Position numbers and translations under genes: made by a program
The notes under the pieces: model-generated
Databases searched by the model: none
Seen by the model: only the letters and a program-made list of their open reading frames with translations
What the model was told of the DNA's origin: nothing
Part shown: positions 54,992-64,000 of the stretch, piece after piece
How the letters are laid out: every line of letters starts with the position of its first letter
Numbering within the stretch: position 1 is the first letter of the stretch
NCBI RefSeq assembly: GCF_000292915.1
Contig: NC_018513.1
Span: 868,001 to 932,000 of the forward strand
Source: Burkholderia cepacia GG4
GTDB taxonomy: Bacteria; Pseudomonadota; Gammaproteobacteria; Burkholderiales; Burkholderiaceae
Reading direction: 5' to 3'
DNA length: 64,000 nt

Positions 54992-55768
54992 GTGAGACTG
55001 GAACACAAGGTCGCGATCCTGACGGGCGCGGCAAGCGGCATCGGCGAAGCGGTCGCGCAACGCTATCTGGACGAGGGCGCGCGCTGCGTGCTGGTCGACG
55101 TGAAGCCGGCGAGCGGTTCGCTCGCGCAGCTGATCGAGGCGAATCCCGGCCGCGCGGTGGCCGTCACCGCGGACGTCACGCGCCGTGACGACATCGAGCG
55201 GATCGTCGCCACCGCCGTCGAGCGCTTCGGTGGCGTCGATATCCTGTTCAACAACGCGGCGCTGTTCGACATGCGCCCGCTCCTCGACGAATCCTGGGAC
55301 GTGTTCGACCGGTTGTTCGCGGTCAACGTGAAAGGGTTGTTCTTCCTGATGCAGGCGGTTGCGCAGCGGATGGTCGAGCAGGGGCGCGGCGGCAAGATCG
55401 TCAACATGTCGTCGCAGGCAGGGCGTCGTGGCGAGGCACTCGTTTCGCACTACTGCGCGACCAAGGCCGCGGTGATCAGCTACACGCAGTCGGCCGCGCT
55501 CGCGCTCGCGCCGCACCGGATCAACGTGAACGGCATCGCGCCGGGCGTGGTCGACACGCCGATGTGGGAGCAGGTCGATGCGCTGTTCGCGCGCTACGAG
55601 AACCGGCCGCTCGGCGAGAAGAAGCGGCTTGTCGGTGAAGCCGTGCCGCTCGGCCGGATGGGCGTGCCCGGCGACCTGACGGGCGCCGCGCTGTTCCTCG
55701 CGTCGGCCGACGCCGATTACATCACCGCCCAGACGCTGAACGTCGACGGCGGCAACTGGATGAGCTGA
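54992..55768 (+). CDS. SDR-family polyol (sorbitol/galactitol) dehydrogenase
   Basis: This 258-residue short-chain dehydrogenase has the NAD loop TGAASGIG (11-18), NNAA (87-90), catalytic Ser140 or Ser141, Tyr154 and Lys158 (YCATK), and the C-terminal NVDGGNWMS typical of SmoS sorbitol and galactitol dehydrogenases. It would oxidise a hexitol to a ketohexose. The start is GTG at 54992 with GGAGACAACCA before it; no ATG gives a family N-terminus. It is the first gene of the polyol operon and is divergent from zur. Confidence 0.9.
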   Translation: MRLEHKVAILTGAASGIGEAVAQRYLDEGARCVLVDVKPASGSLAQLIEANPGRAVAVTADVTRRDDIERIVATAVERFGGVDILFNNAALFDMRPLLDESWDVFDRLFAVNVKGLFFLMQAVAQRMVEQGRGGKIVNMSSQAGRRGEALVSHYCATKAAVISYTQSAALALAPHRINVNGIAPGVVDTPMWEQVDALFARYENRPLGEKKRLVGEAVPLGRMGVPGDLTGAALFLASADADYITAQTLNVDGGNWMS

Positions 55769-55837
55769 CGTGGCGCCGCTCGCACGCGCAACCCAGGCGG
55801 ATCCGCTGCGCGCGGCCGCCGCCGCACGAGGGCTCGC

Positions 55838-56797
55838 ATGATGGCCGAGATCGTGATCGCCGGCGAACTGCTGGCCGAATTCGTCGCCGCCGAGCGCGGC
55901 CAGGGTTTCGACACGCCGGGCCTGTTCACCGGCCCGTTCCCGAGCGGCGCGCCGGCGATCTTCGCCGACCAGGCCGCGCGGCTCGGCGTGCGCGTCGCGT
56001 ATGCGGGTTGTGTCGGCCGCGACGCGTTCGGCGACGCGATCGTCGCGCGGCTCGAGCGTGACGGTGTCGACGTTGCACGCATCCGCCGCGTCGCCCGCCC
56101 GACCGGCACCGCGTTCGTCGCGTATCGCGACGACGGCTCGCGCAGCTTCGTCTTCAATCTGTCTACCAGCGCGGCCGCGTGCATCGACGCATCCGATGTC
56201 GCGACGGCGATGTTCGATGGCTGCCGTTACTTCCACGTGATGGGCTCGTCGTTGACGAGCGAAGCGGCGATCGCCGCGGTGCAGCGCGGCGTGATCGAGG
56301 CGGCGCGCGCCGGCGCGAAGGTGTCGTTCGACCCGAACGTGCGGCCCGAGATGCTGAGCTTCCGCCCGATGCGCGCGGCGCTCGATGCGATGCTCGCCGC
56401 GTGTCACCTGTTCCTGCCGAGCGAGGCCGACCTGCCGTTCTTCTGCGGGCCGCAGCCGGCCGAGCGCGCGATCGCGGGGCTGCTCGCGACGCATCCGCTG
56501 CTCGAGCGGGTCGTGCTCAAGCGCGGCGCGGCCGGCAGCGTCGCGTTCGAGCGCACGAGCCGCGTCGAGGCACCGGCCTGGCCGGTCGACGAACGCGATC
56601 CGACCGGTGCGGGCGACTGCTTCGGCGGCACGCTGGTCGCGAGTCTCGTCGCCGGCATGCCGATCGACGTCGCGCTGCGCCGTGCGAACGCGGCCGGCGC
56701 GATCGCCGTCACGCGGCGCGGCCCGATGGAAGGCAACAGCAGTGCGACTGAAATCGACCGCTTCCTGACCGAGCGAGGTATCGCATGTCCGGCCTGA
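55838..56797 (+). CDS. PfkB-family sugar kinase
   Basis: The 319-residue product is a ribokinase-type kinase: start IVIAGELLAEFVAAERGQGF, the substrate-side GGAPAxxADQAARLG region (written SGAPAIFADQAARLG), and the C-terminal DPTGAGDCFGGTLVASLV with the anion hole and catalytic Asp. It is set to phosphorylate the ketohexose made by the dehydrogenase, such as fructose or tagatose. Two ATGs (55838, 55841) are possible. It overlaps the GatZ-like gene by 13 bp, supporting a joint pathway. Confidence 0.9.
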   Translation: MMAEIVIAGELLAEFVAAERGQGFDTPGLFTGPFPSGAPAIFADQAARLGVRVAYAGCVGRDAFGDAIVARLERDGVDVARIRRVARPTGTAFVAYRDDGSRSFVFNLSTSAAACIDASDVATAMFDGCRYFHVMGSSLTSEAAIAAVQRGVIEAARAGAKVSFDPNVRPEMLSFRPMRAALDAMLAACHLFLPSEADLPFFCGPQPAERAIAGLLATHPLLERVVLKRGAAGSVAFERTSRVEAPAWPVDERDPTGAGDCFGGTLVASLVAGMPIDVALRRANAAGAIAVTRRGPMEGNSSATEIDRFLTERGIACPA

Positions 56798-58137
56798 CCC
56801 CCACCGCTGAACGCTCGCGCTCCGCGCACGCCGACGCCGTGCTGCGGATGATCTTCGACGCGAACCGCGCGGATGCGCAGCGCGGCATCTATTCGATCTG
56901 CAGCGCGCACCGGCTCGTGCTCGAGGCCGCGTGCGAAGCCGCGCGCGCGGACGGCTCGCCGCTGCTGATCGAGGCGACCTGCAACCAGGTGAATCATCTC
57001 GGCGGCTATACGGGCATGACGCCCGCCGATTTCCGGCGCGACGTCGACGCGATCGCGCTGCGTTGCGGGCTCGCACCGTCGGCGCTCGTGCTCGGCGGCG
57101 ACCATCTCGGACCGAATCCGTGGCGGCACCGCCGCGCGGCCGATGCGATGCGCGAAGCGGCCGCGATGGTCGCGGCTTATGTCGAAGCCGGTTTCGAGAA
57201 GATCCACCTCGACGCGAGCATGGCCTGCGCGGACGATCCGGTGCGGCTCGACGATCGTACGATCGCCGCGCGCGCGGCCGGGCTGTGCCGCGCGGCGGAG
57301 GACGCGGCGGCACGCGCCGGTGTCGCACCCGTCTACGTGATCGGCACCGAGGTGCCGACGCCGGGCGGCGAGGTGGCAGGCGACGCGGGCGGCGCCGCGA
57401 TCGCGCGGATCGCGGTCACGCGCAGCGACAGCATCGCCGCGACGCTCGACGCGCACCGCGACGCATTCGCGGCGGCCGGGCTCGACGAAGCATGGGCCCG
57501 CGTGGTCGCCATCGTCGCGCAGCCGGGCGTCGACTTCGATGATCGTCACGTGCTCGACTACGACAGCACGAAGGCCGCGTCGCTCGGCGCGAGCATCCTG
57601 CACACGCCGCGCCTCGTGTTCGAAGCGCATTCGACCGATTACCAGACCGAAGGCGCGCTCGCCGCGCTCGTGCGCGACCACTTCGCGGTGTTGAAGGTCG
57701 GCCCCGCGCTGACCTTCGCGCTGCGCGAGGCGCTGTTCGCGCTCACCTTCATCGAGGACGCGCTGATCGACGACGTCGCGATGCGCTCGCGGCTGCGCGA
57801 CGTGGTCGATGCGGCGATGCGCGCGCAACCCGAGCACTGGGCGCCGTATTACCGCGGCGACGAGACCGAGCAGCGGCTCGCGCGGCAGTTCAGCTACAGC
57901 GACCGGATCCGCTACTACTGGCTGCAGCCGGCGGTCGCGGCGGCGGTCGAGCAGCTGTTCGCAAACCTCGCGCGCCAGCCGGTGCCCGAAACGCTCGTCG
58001 CGCAGTGGCTGCCGGACGTGTACGCGGCGTGCCGCGCGGGCGGCCTCGCGAAGGAGCCGCGTGCTTGGGTGCGCCACCGGATACGCGACGTGATCGCGCA
58101 CTATGCGCGCGCGTGCGGCATGCAGCGGCCGGCGTGA
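56785..58137 (+). CDS. GatZ/KbaZ-like protein, possible tagatose-6-phosphate 4-epimerase
   Basis: The 450-residue protein is in the GatZ-KbaZ family: GIYSICSAHRLVLEAACEAARADGSPLLIEATCNQVNHLGGYTGMTPADF, LGGDHLGPNPWRH, and VIGTEVPTPGG. In enterobacteria it is a noncatalytic subunit of tagatose-bisphosphate aldolase, needing GatY/KbaY, but none is encoded here. In Agrobacterium, as I recall, a family member in a similar altritol/galactitol operon with a PfkB kinase is a D-tagatose 6-phosphate 4-epimerase. The kinase neighbour and missing aldolase favour that reading. Confidence 0.85.
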   Translation: MSGLTPTAERSRSAHADAVLRMIFDANRADAQRGIYSICSAHRLVLEAACEAARADGSPLLIEATCNQVNHLGGYTGMTPADFRRDVDAIALRCGLAPSALVLGGDHLGPNPWRHRRAADAMREAAAMVAAYVEAGFEKIHLDASMACADDPVRLDDRTIAARAAGLCRAAEDAAARAGVAPVYVIGTEVPTPGGEVAGDAGGAAIARIAVTRSDSIAATLDAHRDAFAAAGLDEAWARVVAIVAQPGVDFDDRHVLDYDSTKAASLGASILHTPRLVFEAHSTDYQTEGALAALVRDHFAVLKVGPALTFALREALFALTFIEDALIDDVAMRSRLRDVVDAAMRAQPEHWAPYYRGDETEQRLARQFSYSDRIRYYWLQPAVAAAVEQLFANLARQPVPETLVAQWLPDVYAACRAGGLAKEPRAWVRHRIRDVIAHYARACGMQRPA

Positions 58138-58219
58138 CGGGCCGCGAAGGAAGCGCAGCAATACGAGACACGAGACACGCAACACCGACGACAGTTCGAA
58201 CAATCACAGGAGACATGCC

Positions 58220-59545
58220 ATGCAACGAAAGATGCGCTACGCCGCCGCACGCTGCTTCGCCGGAGCCGCGCTCGCGACGGCCGCGTGCGCGGCGTCCGCC
58301 GGCACGCTGACGATCGCGACGCTGAACAACCCGGACATGATCGAGTTGAAGAAGCTGTCGCCGGCGTTCGAGAAGGCAAACCCGGACATCAAGCTGAACT
58401 GGGTGATCCTCGAGGAGAACGTGCTGCGCCAGCGCGCGACCACCGACATCACGACCGGCAGCGGCCAGTTCGACGTGATGGCGATCGGCACCTACGAGAC
58501 GCCGCAGTGGGGCAAGCGCGGCTGGCTCGCGCCGATGACGGGCCTGCCGGCCGACTACGACCTGAACGACATCGTGAAGACCGCGCGCGACAGCCTGTCG
58601 TACAACGGCCAGCTGTATGCGCTGCCGTTCTACGTCGAAAGCTCGATGACGTTCTACCGCAAGGACCTGTTCGCGGCGAAGGGGCTCAAGATGCCCGACC
58701 AGCCGACCTACGACCAGATCGCCGAGTTCGCGGACAAGCTCACCGACAAGGCGAAGGGCACCTACGGGATCTGCCTGCGCGGCAAGGCCGGCTGGGGCGA
58801 GAACATGGCGTACGTGTCGACCGTCGTGAACACGTTCGGCGGGCGCTGGTTCGACGAGAACTGGAACGCGCAGCTGACGTCGCCCGAATGGAAGAAGGCG
58901 ATCGGTTTCTACGTGAACCTGCTGAAGAAGGACGGCCCGCCGGGAGCGAGCTCGAACGGCTTCAACGAGAACCTGACCCTGACCGCGTCGGGCAAGTGCG
59001 CGATGTGGATCGACGCGACGGTCGCGGCCGGGATGCTCTATAACAAACAGCAGTCGCAGGTCGCCGACAAGATCGGCTTCGCGGCCGCGCCGGTCGCCGC
59101 CACGCCGAAGGGCTCGCACTGGCTGTGGGCGTGGGCGCTGGCCGTACCGAAGACGTCGAAGCAGCAGGACGCCGCGCGCAAGTTCATCGCGTGGGCGACG
59201 TCCAAGCAGTACATCGAGATGGCCGGCAAGGACGAGGGCTGGGCGTCGGTGCCGCCGGGCACGCGCACGTCGACCTACCAGCGCCCCGAATACAAGGCCG
59301 CCGCGCCGTTCTCGGACTTCGTGCTGAAGGCGATCGAGACGGCCGACCCGAACGATCCGTCGCTGAAGAAGGTGCCGTACACGGGCGTGCAGTACGTCGG
59401 GATTCCTGAATTCCAGTCGTTCGGCACGGTGGTGGGCCAGTCGATCGCGGGCGCGGTCGCCGGCCAGATGACGGTCGACCAGGCGCTCGCCGCCGGGCAG
59501 GCCGCCGCCGACCGCGCGGCCCGGCAGGCCGGCTACAAGAAGTAA
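58220..59545 (+). CDS. Polyol ABC transporter substrate-binding protein (SmoE type)
   Basis: The 441-residue product has a signal peptide (cleavage after ASA near residue 27) and a family 1 sugar-binding fold: LTIATLNNPDMIELKKLSPAFEKANPDIKLNWVILEE, GQFDVMAIGTYETPQWGKRGWL, and GKCAMWIDATVAAGML. The close match in style is to sorbitol/mannitol-binding proteins such as SmoE and MtlE. AGGAGAC lies before the ATG at 58220. The periplasmic protein feeds the two permeases just downstream. Confidence 0.93.
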   Translation: MQRKMRYAAARCFAGAALATAACAASAGTLTIATLNNPDMIELKKLSPAFEKANPDIKLNWVILEENVLRQRATTDITTGSGQFDVMAIGTYETPQWGKRGWLAPMTGLPADYDLNDIVKTARDSLSYNGQLYALPFYVESSMTFYRKDLFAAKGLKMPDQPTYDQIAEFADKLTDKAKGTYGICLRGKAGWGENMAYVSTVVNTFGGRWFDENWNAQLTSPEWKKAIGFYVNLLKKDGPPGASSNGFNENLTLTASGKCAMWIDATVAAGMLYNKQQSQVADKIGFAAAPVAATPKGSHWLWAWALAVPKTSKQQDAARKFIAWATSKQYIEMAGKDEGWASVPPGTRTSTYQRPEYKAAAPFSDFVLKAIETADPNDPSLKKVPYTGVQYVGIPEFQSFGTVVGQSIAGAVAGQMTVDQALAAGQAAADRAARQAGYKK

Positions 59546-59647
59546 CGCGGCCCGCACCGTGCGCATGCATGCGCACGGTGCACATCGCCGAAGCAGAAAG
59601 GCGGGCCGGCCGTTCGCGCCCGCGTCTCAACCGGAGGGACTCCGATC

Positions 59648-60595
59648 ATGCGTCATTTACGTCTTCCCCTGAGCCACGCGCCGTCGGTTGGCGACGCGTC
59701 GTCGCCGCCGGGCGCGCCGCGCCGCGCGCGCGGCGGCGCGAGCTGGCTCGTCTCGCCGTCCGTCGCGGTGCTGCTGCTGTGGATGTCGATTCCGCTCGCG
59801 ATGACGATCTGGTATTCGTTCTCGCGCTACAACCTGCTGAACCCGGACGTGAAGGGTTTCGCGGGCCTCGACAACTACCGCTTCCTCGCGACCGATCCGT
59901 CGTTCCTGCCCGCGATCTGGCACACGCTCGTGCTGATCGGCGCGGTGCTCGCGATCACGGTGGTCGGCGGCGTGCTGATGGCCGTGCTGTTCGACCGCAA
60001 GTTCTACGGGCAGGGCATCGCGCGGCTGCTCGCGATCGCGCCGTTCTTCGTGATGCCGACGGTCGCGTCGCTGATCTGGAAGAACATGATCCTGCACCCG
60101 GTGTACGGGCTCGTCGCGAACGCGATGCGCGCGCTCGGGATGACGCCGATCGACTGGTTCGCCGATTACCCGCTCACCGCCGTGATCATGATCGTCGCGT
60201 GGCAGTGGCTGCCGTTCGCGTTCCTGATCCTGTTCACCGCGATCCAGTCGCTCGACCAGGAGCAGAAGGAAGCCGCGCGCATCGACGGCGCGGGCCCGAT
60301 CGCGATGTTCTTCTACATCACGCTGCCGCACCTGAAGCGCGCGATCGCCGTGGTCGTGATGATGGAGACGATCTTCCTGCTGTCGATCTTCGCGGAGATC
60401 TACACGACCACCGGCGGCGGCCCGGGCGATGCGACGACCAACCTGTCGTACCTGATCTACGCGCTCGGCCTGCAGCAGTTCGACGTCGGCCTCGCGTCCG
60501 CGGGCGGGATCATCGCCGTGGTGGTCGCGAACGTCGTGTCGTTCTTCCTGGTGCGGATGCTCGCGCGCAACCTGAAGGGAGAGTACGAGAAATGA
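59648..60595 (+). CDS. Polyol ABC transporter permease 1 (SmoF type)
   Basis: The 315-residue permease has six hydrophobic segments and the EAA coupling motif EAARIDGAGPIAMFFYITLPHL near residue 215. The first 40 residues are an Arg and Pro rich cytoplasmic segment. GGAGGG precedes the ATG. The stop overlaps the next permease start (ATGA), so they are coupled. Confidence 0.94.
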   Translation: MRHLRLPLSHAPSVGDASSPPGAPRRARGGASWLVSPSVAVLLLWMSIPLAMTIWYSFSRYNLLNPDVKGFAGLDNYRFLATDPSFLPAIWHTLVLIGAVLAITVVGGVLMAVLFDRKFYGQGIARLLAIAPFFVMPTVASLIWKNMILHPVYGLVANAMRALGMTPIDWFADYPLTAVIMIVAWQWLPFAFLILFTAIQSLDQEQKEAARIDGAGPIAMFFYITLPHLKRAIAVVVMMETIFLLSIFAEIYTTTGGGPGDATTNLSYLIYALGLQQFDVGLASAGGIIAVVVANVVSFFLVRMLARNLKGEYEK

Positions 60596-61443
60596 GCGAC
60601 CTGACTTTCGAAGGCCGGCGCGCGCCGGCTCCGTTCGACCGCGTGCGGCGCGCGCTGCCCGGCGCGCTGGCATGGCTGATCGCGCTGCTGCTGTTCTTCC
60701 CGATCTTCTGGATGGCGATCACCGCGTTCAAGACCGAGCAGCAGGCGTATGCGTCGACGCTGTTCTTCATGCCGACGCTCGACAGCTTCCGCGAGGTGTT
60801 CGCGCGCAGCAACTACTTTGCGTTCGCATGGAACTCGGTGCTGATCTCGGCGGGCGTCACGGTGATCTCGCTGCTGCTCGCGGTGCCAGCCGCGTACGCG
60901 ATGGCGTTCTTCCCGAACCACCGCACGCAGAAGGTGCTGCTGTGGATGCTGTCGACCAAGATGATGCCGTCGGTCGGCGTGCTCGTGCCGATCTACCTGC
61001 TGTGGAAGAACGCGGGGCTGCTCGACACGGTGTCGGGCCTCGTGATCGTCTACACGCTGATCAACCTGCCGATCGCGGTGTGGATGACCTTCACGTACTT
61101 CAACGAGATCCCGAAGGACATCCTCGAAGCCGGGCGCATCGACGGCGCGTCGACGTGGCAGGAGATCGTCTACCTGCTGATGCCGATGGCGCTGCCGGGG
61201 CTTGCCTCCACCGCGCTCCTGCTCGTGATCCTGTCGTGGAACGAGGCGTTCTGGAGCATCAACCTGTCGAGCTCGAACGCCGCGCCGCTGACCGTGTTCA
61301 TCGCGTCGTACTCGAGCCCCGAAGGCTTGTTCTGGGCGAAGCTGTCCGCCGCGTCCCTGCTCGCGGTCGCGCCGATCCTGATCGTCGGCTGGCTGTCGCA
61401 GAAGCAGCTCGTGCGCGGGCTCACGTTCGGAGCGGTCAAATGA
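60592..61443 (+). CDS. Polyol ABC transporter permease 2 (SmoG type)
   Basis: The 283-residue permease has six hydrophobic helices and the EAA motif EAGRIDGASTWQEIVYLLMPMALPG near residues 181-205. It forms the heterodimeric channel with the upstream permease. The ATG overlaps the upstream stop, and its own stop overlaps the HAD gene start, so the three genes are tightly coupled. Confidence 0.94.
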   Translation: MSDLTFEGRRAPAPFDRVRRALPGALAWLIALLLFFPIFWMAITAFKTEQQAYASTLFFMPTLDSFREVFARSNYFAFAWNSVLISAGVTVISLLLAVPAAYAMAFFPNHRTQKVLLWMLSTKMMPSVGVLVPIYLLWKNAGLLDTVSGLVIVYTLINLPIAVWMTFTYFNEIPKDILEAGRIDGASTWQEIVYLLMPMALPGLASTALLLVILSWNEAFWSINLSSSNAAPLTVFIASYSSPEGLFWAKLSAASLLAVAPILIVGWLSQKQLVRGLTFGAVK

Positions 61444-62153
61444 GCGCGGCCGGCAAAGGCGCGGCAGGTGCAGGTGTGAACGTGCTGATCTGCGATTGCG
61501 ACGGCGTGCTGATCGACAGCGAGGCCGTCGCCGCCGACGTGATCGTGCGCGAGCTCGACGCGCGCTGGCCGGGCGTCGATGCGCGGCCGGCCGTGATGCC
61601 GCTGCTCGGGCTGCGCATCGAGCGCGTGCTGGCCGGTGCCGCCGATGCGGTCGGCCGCCCGCTGTCGGCCGACGACGTCGACGCGATTCGCCGCGCGGTC
61701 GAGGCGGCGGCGGTCAACGCGCCGATGGTCGACGGCATCGATACGGCACTCGCGGCGATCAGGCTGACGACGGCATGCGCGAGCAACAGCTACCGCGCAT
61801 ATGTCGAGGCGGCGCTTGCGCGCACGGGCCTCGCGCGCTTCTTCAGCGATCGGCTGTTCTGCGCGGATGCGGTCGCCAGGCCGAAGCCGGCGCCCGACGT
61901 GTATCTCGCGGCCGCGCACGCGCTCGGCGCGGCGCCCGCGCAATGCCTTGTCGTCGAGGACAGCGTGACCGGCATCACCGCGGCCGCCGCGGCCGGCATG
62001 ACCGTGCTCGGCTTCGTCGGCGGCGGGCATGCGTCGGCCGCGCAGATCGACGCGCTGCGCGGGATCGGCGCGCGTCACGTATTCGACGACATGCACGAGC
62101 TGCCCGGCTACGTCGCGCGCTGGCAGGCGACCGGCGCCGTGCTGCCGAGCTAG
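61440..62153 (+). CDS. HAD-superfamily phosphatase / phosphoglucomutase-like
   Basis: The 237-residue product is a HAD hydrolase: LICDCDGVLIDSE with nucleophile Asp19 and Asp21, TTACASNSYRAY (motif II Ser), KPAPDVYLAAAHALG (Lys) and VVEDSVTGITAA (motif IV). The cap resembles beta-phosphoglucomutase and sugar-phosphatase subtypes. Similar genes occur in sorbitol/mannitol operons, where they may remove misphosphorylated sugars. Substrate is not known. Confidence 0.9.
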   Translation: MSAAGKGAAGAGVNVLICDCDGVLIDSEAVAADVIVRELDARWPGVDARPAVMPLLGLRIERVLAGAADAVGRPLSADDVDAIRRAVEAAAVNAPMVDGIDTALAAIRLTTACASNSYRAYVEAALARTGLARFFSDRLFCADAVARPKPAPDVYLAAAHALGAAPAQCLVVEDSVTGITAAAAAGMTVLGFVGGGHASAAQIDALRGIGARHVFDDMHELPGYVARWQATGAVLPS

Positions 62154-62215
62154 CAACCACGAACGATTGCGCGCCGCGTGCAAGGCGGCGCATCACGAAC
62201 GAACGGAGACAGATC

Positions 62216-63325
<1,110 letters not shown>

Positions 63326-63456
63326 TGCACGAGCATGCGGCAGCGCGCTCGTCGCGCCTGCCGCGCGCCGCGGCACGCGCCGGCCGGTCGGCGTTTCCGG
63401 AGTCGCGCGCGGCCGCGGCCGCATGAAGGTGAGGGGAGGGTGAGCGTGCGGCGGCG

Positions 63457-64000
63457 TCAGGCCGCCTTCGCGTCGAGCGCCGCGCGCGCGCAGGTCTCGT
63501 CGGTGACGAGCCCCGACAGCCAGCCGCCGCGCAGCGCGGCGATCACCGCGTCGTGCTTTTTCGGGCCGCCCGCGAACGCGATCGTCGGGCGCTTCGGCGG
63601 CGTGTCGAGCGCGACGCTCGTCACGCGCGCACTGGTCGACACGTCGATCAGCTTGCCCTGCGCATCGATCGGCACGCCGAGCAGTTCGGCCACCGCGCCG
63701 AGCGCGGTCATCTCGTCGCGCTCCTGTTCGGTGATGAAGCCGTCCTCGTAGAGCGGGCAGTGCGGGCCGATGTTGCCGATCCCGACGAACGCGACGTCGG
63801 CCTGCGCCGACAGCGCGTCGACGATCCGGTACAGCCGGTGATTGCACCATTGCGCACGCTCGCCGTCGCTGTCGGCGAACAGCGGCGCGGGCAGCAGGAA
63901 GTGCTTGCCGCCCGTCTTCTCGGAAATGTACTGCGCGACGTCGTAGCGGTTCGACGAGCCGTCGGCCGCGATCGCGCCGACCATCGACACGAGGCGATGC
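63457..64000 (-). CDS. SorC/DeoR-family sugar-binding transcriptional regulator, partial
   Basis: About 181 C-terminal residues are present; the N-terminal DNA-binding part lies beyond the right edge. The chain is the SorC sugar-phosphate-binding domain: SMVGAIAADGSSNRYDVAQYISEKTGGKHFLLPAPLFAD, ADVAFVGIGNIGPHCPLYEDGFIT, and the C-terminal TIAFAGGPKKHDAVIAALRGGWLSGLVTDE. It would sense a phosphorylated sugar from the polyol pathway and control the convergent operon. Family certainty is good; which ligand is unknown. Confidence 0.9.
   Translation of the reverse strand, partial: HRLVSMVGAIAADGSSNRYDVAQYISEKTGGKHFLLPAPLFADSDGERAQWCNHRLYRIVDALSAQADVAFVGIGNIGPHCPLYEDGFITEQERDEMTALGAVAELLGVPIDAQGKLIDVSTSARVTSVALDTPPKRPTIAFAGGPKKHDAVIAALRGGWLSGLVTDETCARAALDAKAA

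Noticed and set aside
54772..55041. Small minus-strand ORF between zur and the polyol operon
   Set aside because: Overlaps the dehydrogenase start and promoter area; no family likeness.

Overview
The window is a high-GC chromosomal segment that reads as Burkholderia, most likely the Burkholderia cepacia complex. The evidence is the recA-recX sequence, a PglL-type O-oligosaccharyltransferase beside a type IV pilin, a BpeR/BpeAB-OprB-type efflux locus, a two-component system next to htrA, and codons that nearly always end in G or C. I see no rRNA, tRNA, CRISPR array, transposase, integrase or prophage gene. It looks like core chromosome with a few accessory catabolic and transport modules.

Layout. 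1-5.6 kb: the 5' part of an OmpR-type regulator, an SOS-controlled recA-recX pair, a DUF2889 gene and sucCD. 5.6-9.8 kb: a TerC-type membrane protein, a pilin-like gene, pglL and a small lipoprotein. 9.8-19.4 kb: an unknown secreted protein, moaC, a BepA-like M48 protease, a YheT-type hydrolase pair, a SnoaL-like protein, waaF, a zinc-finger protein and ilvE, with the azlCD branched-chain amino-acid exporter genes divergent from ilvE. 19.7-28 kb: lower glycolysis (pgk, pyk, fbaA), then purC-purE-purK and a Sua5/TsaC tRNA-modification enzyme. 28-40 kb: a GDSL esterase lipoprotein, a fatty-acid-hydroxylase/sterol-desaturase-type protein, PBP4 (dacB), a QseBC/PmrAB-type two-component system with an HtrA protease, several small conserved proteins, and a GlxA-type regulator divergent from a cysteine hydrolase. 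39.6-46.7 kb: a TetR repressor and a three-gene RND efflux operon. 47-51.5 kb: an NCS2 purine/uracil permease, an isolated xylulokinase, a scar of an alcohol dehydrogenase gene, and S-formylglutathione hydrolase. 51.5-54.7 kb: zur-znuA-znuC-znuB on the minus strand. 55-64 kb: a polyol uptake and catabolism operon (dehydrogenase, PfkB kinase, GatZ/KbaZ-like protein, binding protein, two permeases, HAD phosphatase, ATPase) facing a SorC-family regulator that runs off the end.

Regulatory reading. A perfect CTGT-N8-ACAG LexA box overlaps the recA promoter. A palindrome nearly identical to the E. coli AcrR site sits across the -35 and -10 of the efflux operon. A PmrA/QseB-type direct repeat lies in the htrA promoter directly after the two-component genes. 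A Zur-like 23-mer lies 26 bp before zur. Most transcription units end in clear GC-rich hairpins with T-runs, several of them bidirectional.

The most interesting points are these: the GatZ-like protein without a catalytic aldolase partner, suggesting a tagatose-6-phosphate epimerase route; the adhC remnant between xylB and fghA next to a tandem repeat and palindrome; the zinc importer whose His-rich tract is on the ATPase while the binding protein lacks one and has an altered third ligand; the Ala/Ser-rich tail of the efflux adaptor as a candidate substrate for the PglL encoded in the same window; competing hairpins plus a terminator only 27 nt before purC; and an ambiguous start for the pilin. 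I did not find a clearly new multi-gene defence or mobile system.
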